From Nostoc desertorum CM1-VF14 (GTDB lineage Bacteria > Cyanobacteriota > Cyanobacteriia > Cyanobacteriales > Nostocaceae): a stretch of 64,000 nt of DNA. The notes beneath the pieces were generated by a model that was not told where the DNA came from, ran no database searches, and was given only the letters and a program-made list of their open reading frames with translations. Position numbers and translations under genes: made by a program. The DNA is taken from contig JAHHHR010000030.1 in NCBI GenBank assembly GCA_019359245.1, positions 36,827 to 100,826 of the forward strand. Reading direction: 5' to 3'. Position 1 is the stretch's first letter. The number at the start of each line of letters is the position of its first letter. This document shows, one piece after another, positions 45,697 to 54,700 of this stretch.

Positions 45697-47982
45697 ATGG
45701 CAACTCAGTTCTGGGAAAAAAGCATAGAAATTAATGCTACTTTAACTAACTTACTATTTAAGCCTGTGCGTAGAGGCTTACTCTTGTGTCGCAGCAAGCT
45801 ACGTAAAGTGCCTGGTATTACGCCTAGTCGCCTCATTCATCAAGGTTGGTGGTTTTTAAGAAAGCGTCTGCTGCCATTATTATGTCTGATATCATTCGTT
45901 GCGGTATTATTACTCAACAGCTTTGCTCCTACTGTTGCCCAACTACCTCCTCAACCTCGTCAAGAAATTCGGGGGGTATGGCTGAGTGGTAACGATTTTA
46001 GCGTTTTTAGAAATCGCTCAAAGGTGCAAGCAGCTATGAGCCAACTGCGGCAGCTAAACTTTAACACTGTTTATCCCGTAGTTTGGAACGATGGCTATAC
46101 ATATTATCCTAGTGCCATCATGCAAAAAAAAGGTATTCCCTTCTTCTTCAAGGGAATAGATGGACAAGATGTGATTGCAGACATTATCAGCCAGGCCCGC
46201 AGAGAAGGGCTACTAGCAATACCTTGGTTTGAATTTGGTTTCATGGTTCCCCTAAGTTCGGAACTCGCATCCCAGCATCCAGATTGGCTAACACAAAAGC
46301 CGGATGGTACGCAAACTTCAATTAGTGCTGCGGGTGAAGTAGCGTGGTTGAATCCCTTTCACCCCGAAGTGCAAAAGTTTATCACCGAACTCGTGATGGA
46401 AGTCATTACTCAATACGATGCTGATGGCGTTCAATTTGACGACCACATGAGTTTACCTGTGGATTTTGGTTACGATAAATACACAATTAGTTTATATACT
46501 CAAGAAACTGGCAATCCTCCCCCATCCAATCCCCAAGCTCAAGCATGGATAAAATGGCGGGCAGATAAAATCACTGCATTCATGGTACACCTCTACCAAA
46601 CCGTGAAAGCCAGAAAACCGAATGCTATTTTCTCAGTTTCTCCTAATTATTATGATTTTGCCTACAAGTTGCAATTGCAAGACTGGCTCAACTGGGTACG
46701 GTTGGGTATTGTCGATGAGTTAGTCATGCAGGTATACCGTAATGATTTGGAAAGTTTTATCGCTCAAATTACCCGCCCAGAAATTTTAGAAACAAAACAA
46801 GTCATCCCAACTGGTATTGGTATTATGGCGGGGTTACGAAATCGCCCAGTTTCCATGCCACAAATCCAATCCCAGGTAGAAGCAGCACAGCAACGCGGTT
46901 TAGGTACTGGCTTTTTCTACTACGAAAGCCTTTGGGATATTGCGCCTGAACCAGCAGCGCAACGACAGTCAGCATTTGCGGCTCTTTTCCCAAACCCAGC
47001 GTTGCGGGACATTTCTCAAAATACACCCCGCAAGGCAACTTTTGATACTATATCCCTACCTTTATATACAAAACCTTCTCTCGGCCAACGTGTTCGCGGC
47101 TATTTTCTGGAAATGGCGATCGCAAATGGTCAGCCAAAGCGTATCTTATTAGATACAGGGTCAGCAGGGCTGCGAGTTCCCAAAGAGTTTTTAGGTAATG
47201 CCCCTATCCGGAGAACGGGACAAAATATCAAGGAGATATTAAGTGATGGTACTATTCTGGAGGGAGAATTAGTTTATACTAATGTCCGGTTTGGTTTGCT
47301 TCCCACTACAGAACCAGTTCCGGTACAGCTTGTTACTAGTCGCCAATGTACTGCCCAAAAGCCTAATTGTTCAGCAAAGAGTAGTGTGCCATTTTCCGGT
47401 ATTATCGGTGTCAACTATTTTGAAAAGTCACTTCTCTATAATCCGTTGAGAAAATTATCAGGAAATCTGAGTAACGGATTTATTGTCATTGGAAATGGTG
47501 GTAGTAACAAGAATGGCAGTTTAATCCTCGGTTTAACTGCTGATAATCAAGCAGGTTTCAAAATGGCTGCTTGGAGTAAACAAAGCGAAATTAATGGTGT
47601 ACCTGGTAATAGATGGGACTCTCAACTGAGCAAAGTTTGTCTAACTCTTGCTGGGAGTTCTGCTAAAAATTCTTGTAATAGCAAAATGATCACTGATACT
47701 GGAACTATTAATGGTTTGACTGAATTCAAGTCAGCTTCTACAGCAGGCAAACTCAAACCAGGAGTGTTACGTTCAGCAAATGCTCTGAAAGTAGCAATTA
47801 ATGGCATTTTTGATTACAGCCTAACACCAGGAACCCGCGACGGATTTAATCGCTGGAATTTGAGTATCTCGCCACAGGCAGAAATTTCTATATTTGTAAA
47901 TACTGGCATCGGATTTTTTGATAAATATGATGTCCTCTTTGACCAAGTTAATGGAAGACAAGGTTTTCGCAGTCGGCGGTAA
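45697..47982 (+). CDS. GHL10-type glycosidase fused to aspartic-protease-like domain
   Basis: A 761-aa exported protein. A long basic N-terminus precedes a hydrophobic signal anchor (about 58-82). Residues 90-420 form a TIM-barrel of the GHL10/DUF187 family (EIRGVWLSGND, FNTVYPVVWNDGYTYYPS, YDADGVQFDDH, QVYRNDLESF). After a short linker comes a domain with two DTG motifs, LLDTGSAGLRV (Asp486) and ITDTGTING (Asp667), like the two lobes of pepsin-type or DUF3443-type proteases. Glycosidase plus protease-like lobe is an unusual pairing. Likely an envelope or sheath enzyme; both activities are inferred. Confidence 0.85.
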   Translation: MATQFWEKSIEINATLTNLLFKPVRRGLLLCRSKLRKVPGITPSRLIHQGWWFLRKRLLPLLCLISFVAVLLLNSFAPTVAQLPPQPRQEIRGVWLSGNDFSVFRNRSKVQAAMSQLRQLNFNTVYPVVWNDGYTYYPSAIMQKKGIPFFFKGIDGQDVIADIISQARREGLLAIPWFEFGFMVPLSSELASQHPDWLTQKPDGTQTSISAAGEVAWLNPFHPEVQKFITELVMEVITQYDADGVQFDDHMSLPVDFGYDKYTISLYTQETGNPPPSNPQAQAWIKWRADKITAFMVHLYQTVKARKPNAIFSVSPNYYDFAYKLQLQDWLNWVRLGIVDELVMQVYRNDLESFIAQITRPEILETKQVIPTGIGIMAGLRNRPVSMPQIQSQVEAAQQRGLGTGFFYYESLWDIAPEPAAQRQSAFAALFPNPALRDISQNTPRKATFDTISLPLYTKPSLGQRVRGYFLEMAIANGQPKRILLDTGSAGLRVPKEFLGNAPIRRTGQNIKEILSDGTILEGELVYTNVRFGLLPTTEPVPVQLVTSRQCTAQKPNCSAKSSVPFSGIIGVNYFEKSLLYNPLRKLSGNLSNGFIVIGNGGSNKNGSLILGLTADNQAGFKMAAWSKQSEINGVPGNRWDSQLSKVCLTLAGSSAKNSCNSKMITDTGTINGLTEFKSASTAGKLKPGVLRSANALKVAINGIFDYSLTPGTRDGFNRWNLSISPQAEISIFVNTGIGFFDKYDVLFDQVNGRQGFRSRR

Positions 47983-48005
47983 GAGGGTAGTAAAGACTTG
48001 CTCCC

Positions 48006-48887
48006 TCAGATAGCTTCCTGAACCAGCAAAACTGATTTTACGGGACGCTTGATAGGATTTCCTTCCAAATCAACTTTCCCGTAAAAGGTTTTGCCATTGT
48101 AATAAAGTGAAGATGAACTCCCCCCATCTAGATTCATCGCTTTATCAGCACCAAGAGTTTTCATAAAATCGGCTAGTGCTGGCAAGGATATCCCAGAGTT
48201 ACCGGGAGCCGAGGGTTTTTGAGCCACCATAACTAAAACAACGTTGCCATCACGAGTAATACCCACGGCAGTTCTAGCGTTAGGTTGGTTACTGCCAAGT
48301 GCATCTCGTTTATTGGCATTATCTACAAAGCCTTCTTTTTCTAAAGTAAGTTCTGGTAACAGGCTTGGCCCTGCACCTATAGCATCGACTAACCGACAAC
48401 CTGCTGGCTGTGACGCATTGTGCAGGGCAATATCATAGCGAACGGTCTGTCCACATGAGTAACGCCGAAATTCTGCGCGATTGAATATTTGGCTTAGGTA
48501 AGGTTTTAAGTTGGGATTGTTCACCAGCCGCTCATTTTCCTTGGGGTCAGCTACCAACTTCCCTTGTAAAACAACATAGGATGTAGATTTTTGGTTAACT
48601 GGGTCAAAAAAGCCTGCGTTCAAAATAGCTACGGCTTGATGCTTCTGGACAAATTCCTCTACGGTGCTTACCTTCTGTAATAATGCAGGAGTTACCAAAA
48701 ATCTGCTATTAGCTGGAATTAACAAAATGTGAGCGATGCTTTGGGGCAAAGTGCGCTCGAAGTAGCGGATAGTTTTTGGTGGTGCAGACGCAACAGTTGG
48801 TATTGACTGTGTTGAGAAACGCAAATTAAACCACAGCACCATTGCGAAACTAATTAATATCAAACCCAGTAGTTTAATTTTTCTCAC
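48006..48887 (-). CDS. Exported phosphodiester glycosidase family protein
   Basis: A 293-aa protein with an N-terminal signal anchor (LLGLILISFAMVLWFNL). The mature domain is the NAGPA/DUF2233 type: AILNAGFFDP, YDIALHNASQP, IGAGPSLLPE, NARTAVGITRDGNVVLVMV and MNLDGGSSSSLYYNGK. The DGG(S) loop is the catalytic signature of phosphodiester glycosidases. It converges with the glycosidase-protease gene (23-base gap). A role in exopolysaccharide or wall processing is an inference. Confidence 0.87.
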   Translation of the reverse strand: MRKIKLLGLILISFAMVLWFNLRFSTQSIPTVASAPPKTIRYFERTLPQSIAHILLIPANSRFLVTPALLQKVSTVEEFVQKHQAVAILNAGFFDPVNQKSTSYVVLQGKLVADPKENERLVNNPNLKPYLSQIFNRAEFRRYSCGQTVRYDIALHNASQPAGCRLVDAIGAGPSLLPELTLEKEGFVDNANKRDALGSNQPNARTAVGITRDGNVVLVMVAQKPSAPGNSGISLPALADFMKTLGADKAMNLDGGSSSSLYYNGKTFYGKVDLEGNPIKRPVKSVLLVQEAI

Positions 48888-49033
48888 ATTTTAACCTTAG
48901 CCATCTAATGAACTCAGATGCCGTTAATGCTATCAGGACGTTGCGCGATCGCGGCGAACAATATTGCACATTCTAGATTTATAAACTAGCGTGATATCAT
49001 GATAGGGTAGGCTGCGAAACCATTGCCTTTACA

Positions 49034-49081
49034 GGGATTGAAACCTTTGAAACTTACTAAATCCCTATTTGGGATTGAAAT
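49034..49081. repeat. Two CRISPR-repeat-like motifs 37 bases apart
   Basis: gggattgaaac occurs at 49034-49044 and aatccctatttgggattgaaat at 49060-49081. They resemble the 3' part of a Nostoc CRISPR repeat, but the spacing is too short for a repeat-spacer array, and no third copy or cas gene is present. Confidence 0.35.
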
Positions 49082-49088
49082 TAAGACC

Positions 49089-49409
49089 ATGTTAGAAACC
49101 ACAAACCTGAAAAATATCTCCAAAAAATTCGCTATAGCCAGAAATTGGGCTTCTTTTAAAGAAAATGAGGCGATGAGAGCTATTGCATATAGCATGGATT
49201 TACTATTACCTGGTTTGTATATATGGCTATTTGGTTTTAGTTTTCGCATTGGTGGGAACGTACCAGATGATATTCCCTATAAATATCCCGGTAAAATCCA
49301 CAGTAACACTGGAATTGCGTTAGTATTACCAGGATATAAAGTTTTTACGACTTACCAGGGTAGCTATGACCCTAAACAGACATCAAATACAGGGGCTAGC
49401 AGCTTTTAA
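49089..49409 (+). CDS. Hypothetical protein, about 106 aa, possibly truncated
   Basis: The ATG at 49089 opens a frame reading LETTNLKNISKKFAIARNWA with a hydrophobic stretch SMDLLLPGLYIWLFGFSF and ends at QTSNTGASSF. It overlaps the next frame, which begins at 49366, so the two may be a single gene broken by a frameshift near 49390. The family is not recognised. Confidence 0.4.
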   Translation: MLETTNLKNISKKFAIARNWASFKENEAMRAIAYSMDLLLPGLYIWLFGFSFRIGGNVPDDIPYKYPGKIHSNTGIALVLPGYKVFTTYQGSYDPKQTSNTGASSF

Positions 49410-49596
49410 TTGTACGGTTCTCGACTCAAACACTTTTGAAACCTTAATGACTCAGGCAGGGTATTCAATCTCAGGTAGCGCACCTGCACAGTCTAATAGA
49501 ATAAAAGTATGGTGGATTCATAACAAATACCCAAGAGTCGAGTCAGTATATAGTCCAGACAAAAGAATAGTGATAACGGCGTATCATATTAACTGA
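49366..49596 (+). CDS. Hypothetical protein, 76 aa (possible 3' half)
   Basis: An ATG frame encoding GLAAFNCTVLDSNTFETLMT, then AGYSISGSAPAQSNRIKVWW and ending ITAYHIN. Composition is protein-like. It overlaps the preceding frame by 44 bases and may be its C-terminal continuation after a frameshift. No name possible. Confidence 0.4.
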   Translation: MTLNRHQIQGLAAFNCTVLDSNTFETLMTQAGYSISGSAPAQSNRIKVWWIHNKYPRVESVYSPDKRIVITAYHIN

Positions 49597-49692
49597 TATT
49601 TTTTATTTCTATTAACTAATTTCCAACGTGGGTAGAAAGTTTTGGTTGATAGAATTTTTTGTAGTGTGTAATATTTTCACCACCCAAATAAA

Positions 49693-51861
49693 TTAGCCAT
49701 CTCCTGTAACTGATTCCAGTTCTGGAGACAGCAAATGTGTGTCTCTGAATGTTGATGCAGGTAAATAAACTGTAAATTGAGTCCCTCTGCCTACCTGACT
49801 GCAAACATTGACAAAACCACCGTGATTCTTAATGATACCCAAAGCCGTGGAAAGTCCTAAACCTGTACCTTTACCTACGTCTTTGGTGGTGAAAAATGGT
49901 TCAAAAATTCGTTGCTGGACTTCCGACGACATACCCATACCAGTATCAGTCACCACGATCGCAACATAAGAACCCACTTTAGCATCAATATTGATCTGGG
50001 CAGAATGTTCACCAATCACCAGATTTTCCGCAGTAATCCTCAAGATACCGCCATTGGGCATGGCATCGCGGGCATTAACTACTAAATTTATTAGCACCTG
50101 ATGTATTTGAGTTATGTCTCCACGCACGTACCACAGATTTTTAGAGATATCTGCCTGACAGATAATAGATTTAGGGAATGTTTGAACGATAATTTGCTCA
50201 ATTTCTGCCATTAAAGGCTGAATTTGCACAATTGTTCGTTTGCCTTCAATACCCCGTGCAAAAGACAATACTTGCTTGAGCAAATTAGCGCCGCGTTTAA
50301 CATTATTTTCTAGAGTTTGCAGTATTTGCTGACTCTGCGAATCGGGCAATTTCTTCTGCAACAGTTGAACTGACATTAAAATTGGGGATAGTATATTGTT
50401 CAGGTCATGGACGATACCGCCAGCTAACGTACCTATACTCTCCAAACGTTGCGATCGCAGAAGTTGAGCTTCTAATTGTTTCTGCTGCGTAATCTCGGTG
50501 TTCACACTCAAAATGGATTTGGGTTGTCCATTATCATCTCGGATCAGTATCCAGCGACTTTCAACGATAATTACTTTACCTTCCTTTGTCAGTTGATCCA
50601 ACTCACCCTGCCACTCACCTGTATTCATCACCTTCAAGTAAGCATCTTCTAGCTGTGGTGAAATATCTTTATACAAAAGTTGCAAAACATTCTTACCCAC
50701 AACTTCCTCAGCCTTCCAACCGTACAGACGTTCAGCACCTTGATTCCAAAACAAGATTTGGTTGTGGATATTTCGCACCAAAATCCCCTCAGTTGATACA
50801 TCCAGCAGCAACCCTTGTTCACGGATTTTCTGTTCTGCTTGTTTTTGCTGGGTTATATCTCGCATCAGTGCCAAATGAATAAACGTACCATCGGATTCGT
50901 TACGCAATGGAACAGCATGAGTTTCTATGTAGCGACGGGTACCTTTAAATCCAACAATTTCAAACTTCAAATTTCCCTTGTTACCTTGGCAGATACTTTT
51001 ATGCAAGTCGGCAAAAGCTTCTCTATACTCTGGTACAATTACCGCAGCAATTGGTTTACCAATTAATATATCAGCACTTTCCACTTCCATCATTGCCAAT
51101 CCTTCTGCGTTAATTTCTAAAAGGGTGCCATCCCCGGCAATTAATTTGATGCATTCTGGTTCTGCACCTATCACGGCTCGTAAACGGTTTTCGCTTTGGC
51201 GTAAAGCCAGTTCCGTCTGCTGAAGTTGCCTGATATAACGCCACAACAAATCATACAACAGCGCCACCAGCACAAAATCCACAATAGCGGCAATAAAAAA
51301 TGTGACTATTGCCTTTTGGGAACTTGCTTGTGACTGCTGCATTCCCTGCTGTAATAAATTCTGTTCTATCTCTAAAAATTGGTGAATAAACTGTTGGATT
51401 TCTTTGCTGCTTTTGTTGCCTTTATCAGATAAGATTCGCTGCCGAGCTGCTTCAAATCCCTGGTTTTGTCTAAGAAAAATTTCTTGTTGCAAGATGTTTA
51501 GCCTGTTAATAATTTTCGGCTTCAACAAAGAAATCCACTGCTGCTTTTGATGATTTTCAGCAGTTAAGTTGCTAAGAGTTTGAGTATTGATATTAGTTTC
51601 TTGATAAGCTGCAAGATAAATTTTTAAATCATCTGCATCTGCTGTAATTAAGTAATTACGTTGTGCAGTTTCAGTATCTTTGAGTGTAGATTGGATACTT
51701 TCAAGTTGAGTAATAATTTTATATGAGGATGTCACCCTTTGCTGGTTGTAAATCAGCTTAATAGTGTTGCTATATGAGACTACAGCATTTGTAAATACAA
51801 CTGCCAACGCTAAAACGAATATTGCTTTCAGCTTTTGGACTCGATACCATCTTTTGATCAT
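49693..51861 (-). CDS. CHASE3-PAS-PAS sensor histidine kinase
   Basis: A 722-aa membrane kinase. An N-terminal membrane helix (AIFVLALAVVFTNAVVSY) and a second one near residue 190-215 flank a CHASE3-like extracellular helical sensor (QRVTSSYKIITQLESIQSTL, KDTETAQRNYLIT). Two PAS domains follow (about 230-350 and 360-475), then HisKA with the H-box AGGIVHDLNNILSPI and an HATPase with DTGMGMS and GKGTGLGLSTALGI. The phospho-accepting His lies in GIVHDLN. The ATG at 51861 (MIKRWYRVQK) fits better than 51894. No response regulator is adjacent. Confidence 0.93.
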   Translation of the reverse strand: MIKRWYRVQKLKAIFVLALAVVFTNAVVSYSNTIKLIYNQQRVTSSYKIITQLESIQSTLKDTETAQRNYLITADADDLKIYLAAYQETNINTQTLSNLTAENHQKQQWISLLKPKIINRLNILQQEIFLRQNQGFEAARQRILSDKGNKSSKEIQQFIHQFLEIEQNLLQQGMQQSQASSQKAIVTFFIAAIVDFVLVALLYDLLWRYIRQLQQTELALRQSENRLRAVIGAEPECIKLIAGDGTLLEINAEGLAMMEVESADILIGKPIAAVIVPEYREAFADLHKSICQGNKGNLKFEIVGFKGTRRYIETHAVPLRNESDGTFIHLALMRDITQQKQAEQKIREQGLLLDVSTEGILVRNIHNQILFWNQGAERLYGWKAEEVVGKNVLQLLYKDISPQLEDAYLKVMNTGEWQGELDQLTKEGKVIIVESRWILIRDDNGQPKSILSVNTEITQQKQLEAQLLRSQRLESIGTLAGGIVHDLNNILSPILMSVQLLQKKLPDSQSQQILQTLENNVKRGANLLKQVLSFARGIEGKRTIVQIQPLMAEIEQIIVQTFPKSIICQADISKNLWYVRGDITQIHQVLINLVVNARDAMPNGGILRITAENLVIGEHSAQINIDAKVGSYVAIVVTDTGMGMSSEVQQRIFEPFFTTKDVGKGTGLGLSTALGIIKNHGGFVNVCSQVGRGTQFTVYLPASTFRDTHLLSPELESVTGDG

Positions 51862-51894
51862 GCGATCGCCCTTTCTGCCGCAGATGCCCTCCAT

Positions 51895-52551
51895 CAGTTA
51901 AAATTAGAGATTACAAACAAATACTGAGAATATTTTAATGATTGTGACAGCACAGGTAACAAAATACAATCTCTTAGAGTTGTAAATATCTGGATTCTTT
52001 AGGATGATGATTTATACATAATAGTTACAAATAAATCCGCTAATTTTTAATATAAATTCATTTTCACCTTTGATTAAGATAAGTTGCCTATCCATCAAAT
52101 TTGTAGAGACGTTGCATTGCAACATCTCTATTTTGGAATTCTAATTAACTCCTATTATCCGTAAATTCAAAATAAAACTAGTACAGCGCGGCGGAAATAA
52201 ACAACCCATTCCAAATCAACGAAATACCTACACTATATTAATTTTGGCTTTTGACTTTTGACTTGCGGTACTAGGGCATTGGTAAGCTGATGCGCGCCTA
52301 AGGCGCCTAAATTTTATAAACACCCTTTACGGTCGTTAACTGTTGACGGTTAACGGTTATCAGTCATCGATCATCAGCCTTCATGTAAATGTTCAAGTTA
52401 AATGCGTAACAGCTTATCAACTTAATGTTACATCAACGGTTTCTAACCGTTTGAATTTAAAACTAAATATATTCTGCAATAAGCTTGACATGATTCAAAC
52501 AATATGCTAATAATTATAGTTTGTGGAAACTTTACTTCTTAATATAAGCTC
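51895..52551. other. Intergenic region upstream of purA
   Basis: About 650 bases between divergent kinase and purA. It contains short direct repeats (cttttgacttttgactt near 52250; gttaactgttgacggttaacgg near 52335) and an AT-rich stretch before purA that should hold its promoter. No gene seen. Confidence 0.4.
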
Positions 52552-53895
52552 TTGGCTAACGTCATTGTCATAGGTGCCCAATGGGGCGATGAAGGAAAAG
52601 GTAAAATAACTGACTTACTCAGCCGTTCCGCAGATGTTGTGGTTCGTTACCAAGGGGGTGTCAACGCTGGACACACGATTGTAGTTAAAGGTCAGACCTT
52701 TAAACTGCACTTGATTCCCTCTGGTATTTTATATCCAAATACCGATTGCATTATCGGCTGTGGAACAGTCATCGATCCACAGATTTTAATCGCAGAACTC
52801 GACCAATTAAAAGAATTAAATATTTCCACTGACCACCTGCTGATATCTGAGACAGCCCACGTAACGATGCCTTATCATCGGTTGATTGACCAGGCATCCG
52901 AAGAACGACGGGGAAGCCATAAGATCGGCACAACAGGTCGGGGCATTGGGCCGACTTATGCTGACAAATCTGAACGTACAGGCATTCGGGTTTTAGACTT
53001 GATGAACCCCGATGAGCTACGTGAGCAGTTAGAGTGGACGATTAATTATAAAAATGTAATTTTAGAAAAGCTTTACAACTTGCCACCTCTAAATCCACAA
53101 GAGGTGATTGAAGAGTATTTGGGTTATGCAGAACGCTTGCGCCCTTACGTTGTTGATACATCGTTGAAAATAGCCGATGCGATTGCGCGACGGCGGAATA
53201 TTTTGTTTGAAGGCGCACAAGGTACGCTCCTTGACCTAGATCATGGAACTTATCCCTATGTCACCTCCTCTAACCCTGTGGCTGGGGGGGCTTGCGTTGG
53301 TACAGGGGTGGGTCCGACAATGATTGACCGGGTAATTGGCGTATCGAAAGCCTATACGACACGAGTGGGAGAAGGGCCATTTCCCACAGAATTGGATGGA
53401 GAGTTGGGAGAAATGTTGTGCGATCGCGGTGCCGAATTTGGCACAACCACCGGACGCAAACGGCGCTGTGGCTGGTTTGATGCAGTCATCGGTCGCTATG
53501 CCGTGCGGATAAACGGGATGGATTGTATGGCGCTCACCAAACTGGATGTCCTCGATGAATTAGAGGAAATTCAAGTTTGTGTCGCATACAACATAGATGG
53601 TCAACGCAGCGAACACTTCCCAACCAGTTCTCGTCAATTTGCTAGATGTCGCCCCATCTACAAAACCTTACCAGGATGGAAAGTGTCAACAACCCACTGC
53701 CGTACCCTGGAAGACTTGCCACAGCAAGCACTGGACTATCTAAAATTCCTCGCTGAATTGATGGAAGTCCCGATCGCGATCGTCTCACTAGGAGCAAGCC
53801 GCGATCAAACAATAATCGTAGAAGACCCCATCCACGGGCCTAAACGTGCTTTATTACAGGCTGACGGCACACCTGCTACCCTGCTAAGTGCGTAA
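52552..53895 (+). CDS. purA: Adenylosuccinate synthetase
   Basis: A 447-aa enzyme that joins IMP and aspartate using GTP, the first committed step to AMP. The start is TTG at 52552, chosen because the encoded ANVIVIGAQWGDEGKGK places the phosphate loop GDEGKGK at the usual position and no ATG lies upstream. Other motifs are VRYQGGVNAGHTIVVKG (with catalytic His), GTTGRGIGPTYADK, FEGAQGTLLDLDHGTYP, TTTGRKRRCGWFD and VSLGASRDQTI. Followed by a tandem-repeat spacer and rplY on the same strand, so the two may be co-transcribed. Confidence 0.96.
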   Translation: MANVIVIGAQWGDEGKGKITDLLSRSADVVVRYQGGVNAGHTIVVKGQTFKLHLIPSGILYPNTDCIIGCGTVIDPQILIAELDQLKELNISTDHLLISETAHVTMPYHRLIDQASEERRGSHKIGTTGRGIGPTYADKSERTGIRVLDLMNPDELREQLEWTINYKNVILEKLYNLPPLNPQEVIEEYLGYAERLRPYVVDTSLKIADAIARRRNILFEGAQGTLLDLDHGTYPYVTSSNPVAGGACVGTGVGPTMIDRVIGVSKAYTTRVGEGPFPTELDGELGEMLCDRGAEFGTTTGRKRRCGWFDAVIGRYAVRINGMDCMALTKLDVLDELEEIQVCVAYNIDGQRSEHFPTSSRQFARCRPIYKTLPGWKVSTTHCRTLEDLPQQALDYLKFLAELMEVPIAIVSLGASRDQTIIVEDPIHGPKRALLQADGTPATLLSA

Positions 53896-53899
53896 ATTA

Positions 53900-54005
53900 G
53901 TCATTGGTCATTGGTCATTGGTCATTCGTATTTACAACTGACAAATGACAAATGACAACTGACAAATGACAATTGACAACTGACTAATGACAAAGGACAA
54001 AGGAC
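53900..54005. repeat. Heptameric short tandem repeat spacer
   Basis: Runs of tcattgg and tgacaaa-type heptamers fill the space between purA and rplY. The two runs are partly complementary and could fold into a large hairpin. The final aaaggacaaaggacaat also supplies an AGGA-like ribosome-binding site for rplY. Confidence 0.85.
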
Positions 54006-54012
54006 AATTTCT

Positions 54013-54618
54013 ATGACTATTACAGTCGAATCTCAAAAACGTCCAGAAGGTAGCAAGCCAAGAGCTTTGCGCCGTTCTGGACTGATACCTGCCAATTTGT
54101 ACGGTCACAAGGGTACAGAGTCTATTCCTTTGACTATTGAAGCTAAAACTGTTGAACGTTTGCTCAAAAGAGTTTCAGTCAACAATACATTGATTGAATT
54201 AAACGTTGCCGATGCACCTTGGCGCGGCAAAGCCCTACTGCGGGAACTTCAAATTCATCCAGCAAAAGGTACACCCTACCACCTCAGCTTTTTCGCGGTT
54301 GCCGGTCACGGTGACACAACTGTAGAAGTGCGCCTGCGTTTTGTGGGAGATGCTGTTGGTGTTAAACAAGAAGGTGGTGTATTAGACACCGTAATCTCCG
54401 AATTGCAAGTTAGTTGTGCGCCAGAAAACATTCCAGATGTAATTGAAATCGATGTTACCAACTTGCAAATAGGAGACAGCTTGAGTATCAGTGATATACC
54501 TTTTCCTGAAGGTGTAACACCTCTAGCAGAATCAGAGCGACTTGTTGTGAGCGTTTTGCCACCACAAATTAGCGCTGAAGATGCTGGGACAGAAACTGAA
54601 ACTGAAGCAGCTTCTTAA
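54013..54618 (+). CDS. rplY: 50S ribosomal protein L25 / general stress protein Ctc
   Basis: A 201-aa protein of the CTC-type L25 family, with the 5S-rRNA-binding L25 domain first (RPEGSKPRALRRSGLIPANL, YGHKGTESIPLTIE) and the beta-rich TL5/CTC C-terminal domain after about residue 95 (ISELQVSCAPENIPDVIEID, LSISDIPFPEGV). The acidic tail (DAGTETETEAAS) is typical. It binds 5S rRNA in the large subunit. It starts 117 bases after purA, with a strong terminator 32 bases past its stop. Confidence 0.95.
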   Translation: MTITVESQKRPEGSKPRALRRSGLIPANLYGHKGTESIPLTIEAKTVERLLKRVSVNNTLIELNVADAPWRGKALLRELQIHPAKGTPYHLSFFAVAGHGDTTVEVRLRFVGDAVGVKQEGGVLDTVISELQVSCAPENIPDVIEIDVTNLQIGDSLSISDIPFPEGVTPLAESERLVVSVLPPQISAEDAGTETETEAAS

Positions 54619-54650
54619 GCTAAGTAAACTGTGTAATAATTTTTGATGAT

Positions 54651-54677
54651 ACCAGGGGGAAACTCCTGGTTTTTTTG
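54651..54677 (+). terminator. Rho-independent terminator after rplY
   Basis: An 8-bp stem (accagggg/ctcctggt, one G-T pair) with loop gaaa at 54659-54662, followed by seven T. It lies 32 bases past the rplY stop. Confidence 0.88.
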
Positions 54678-54700
54678 TATTTAAACCGCAGAGGACAGAG

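Noticed and set aside
49034..49081. CRISPR array
   Set aside because: Only two partial repeat-like motifs with 37-base spacing, no spacers and no cas genes.
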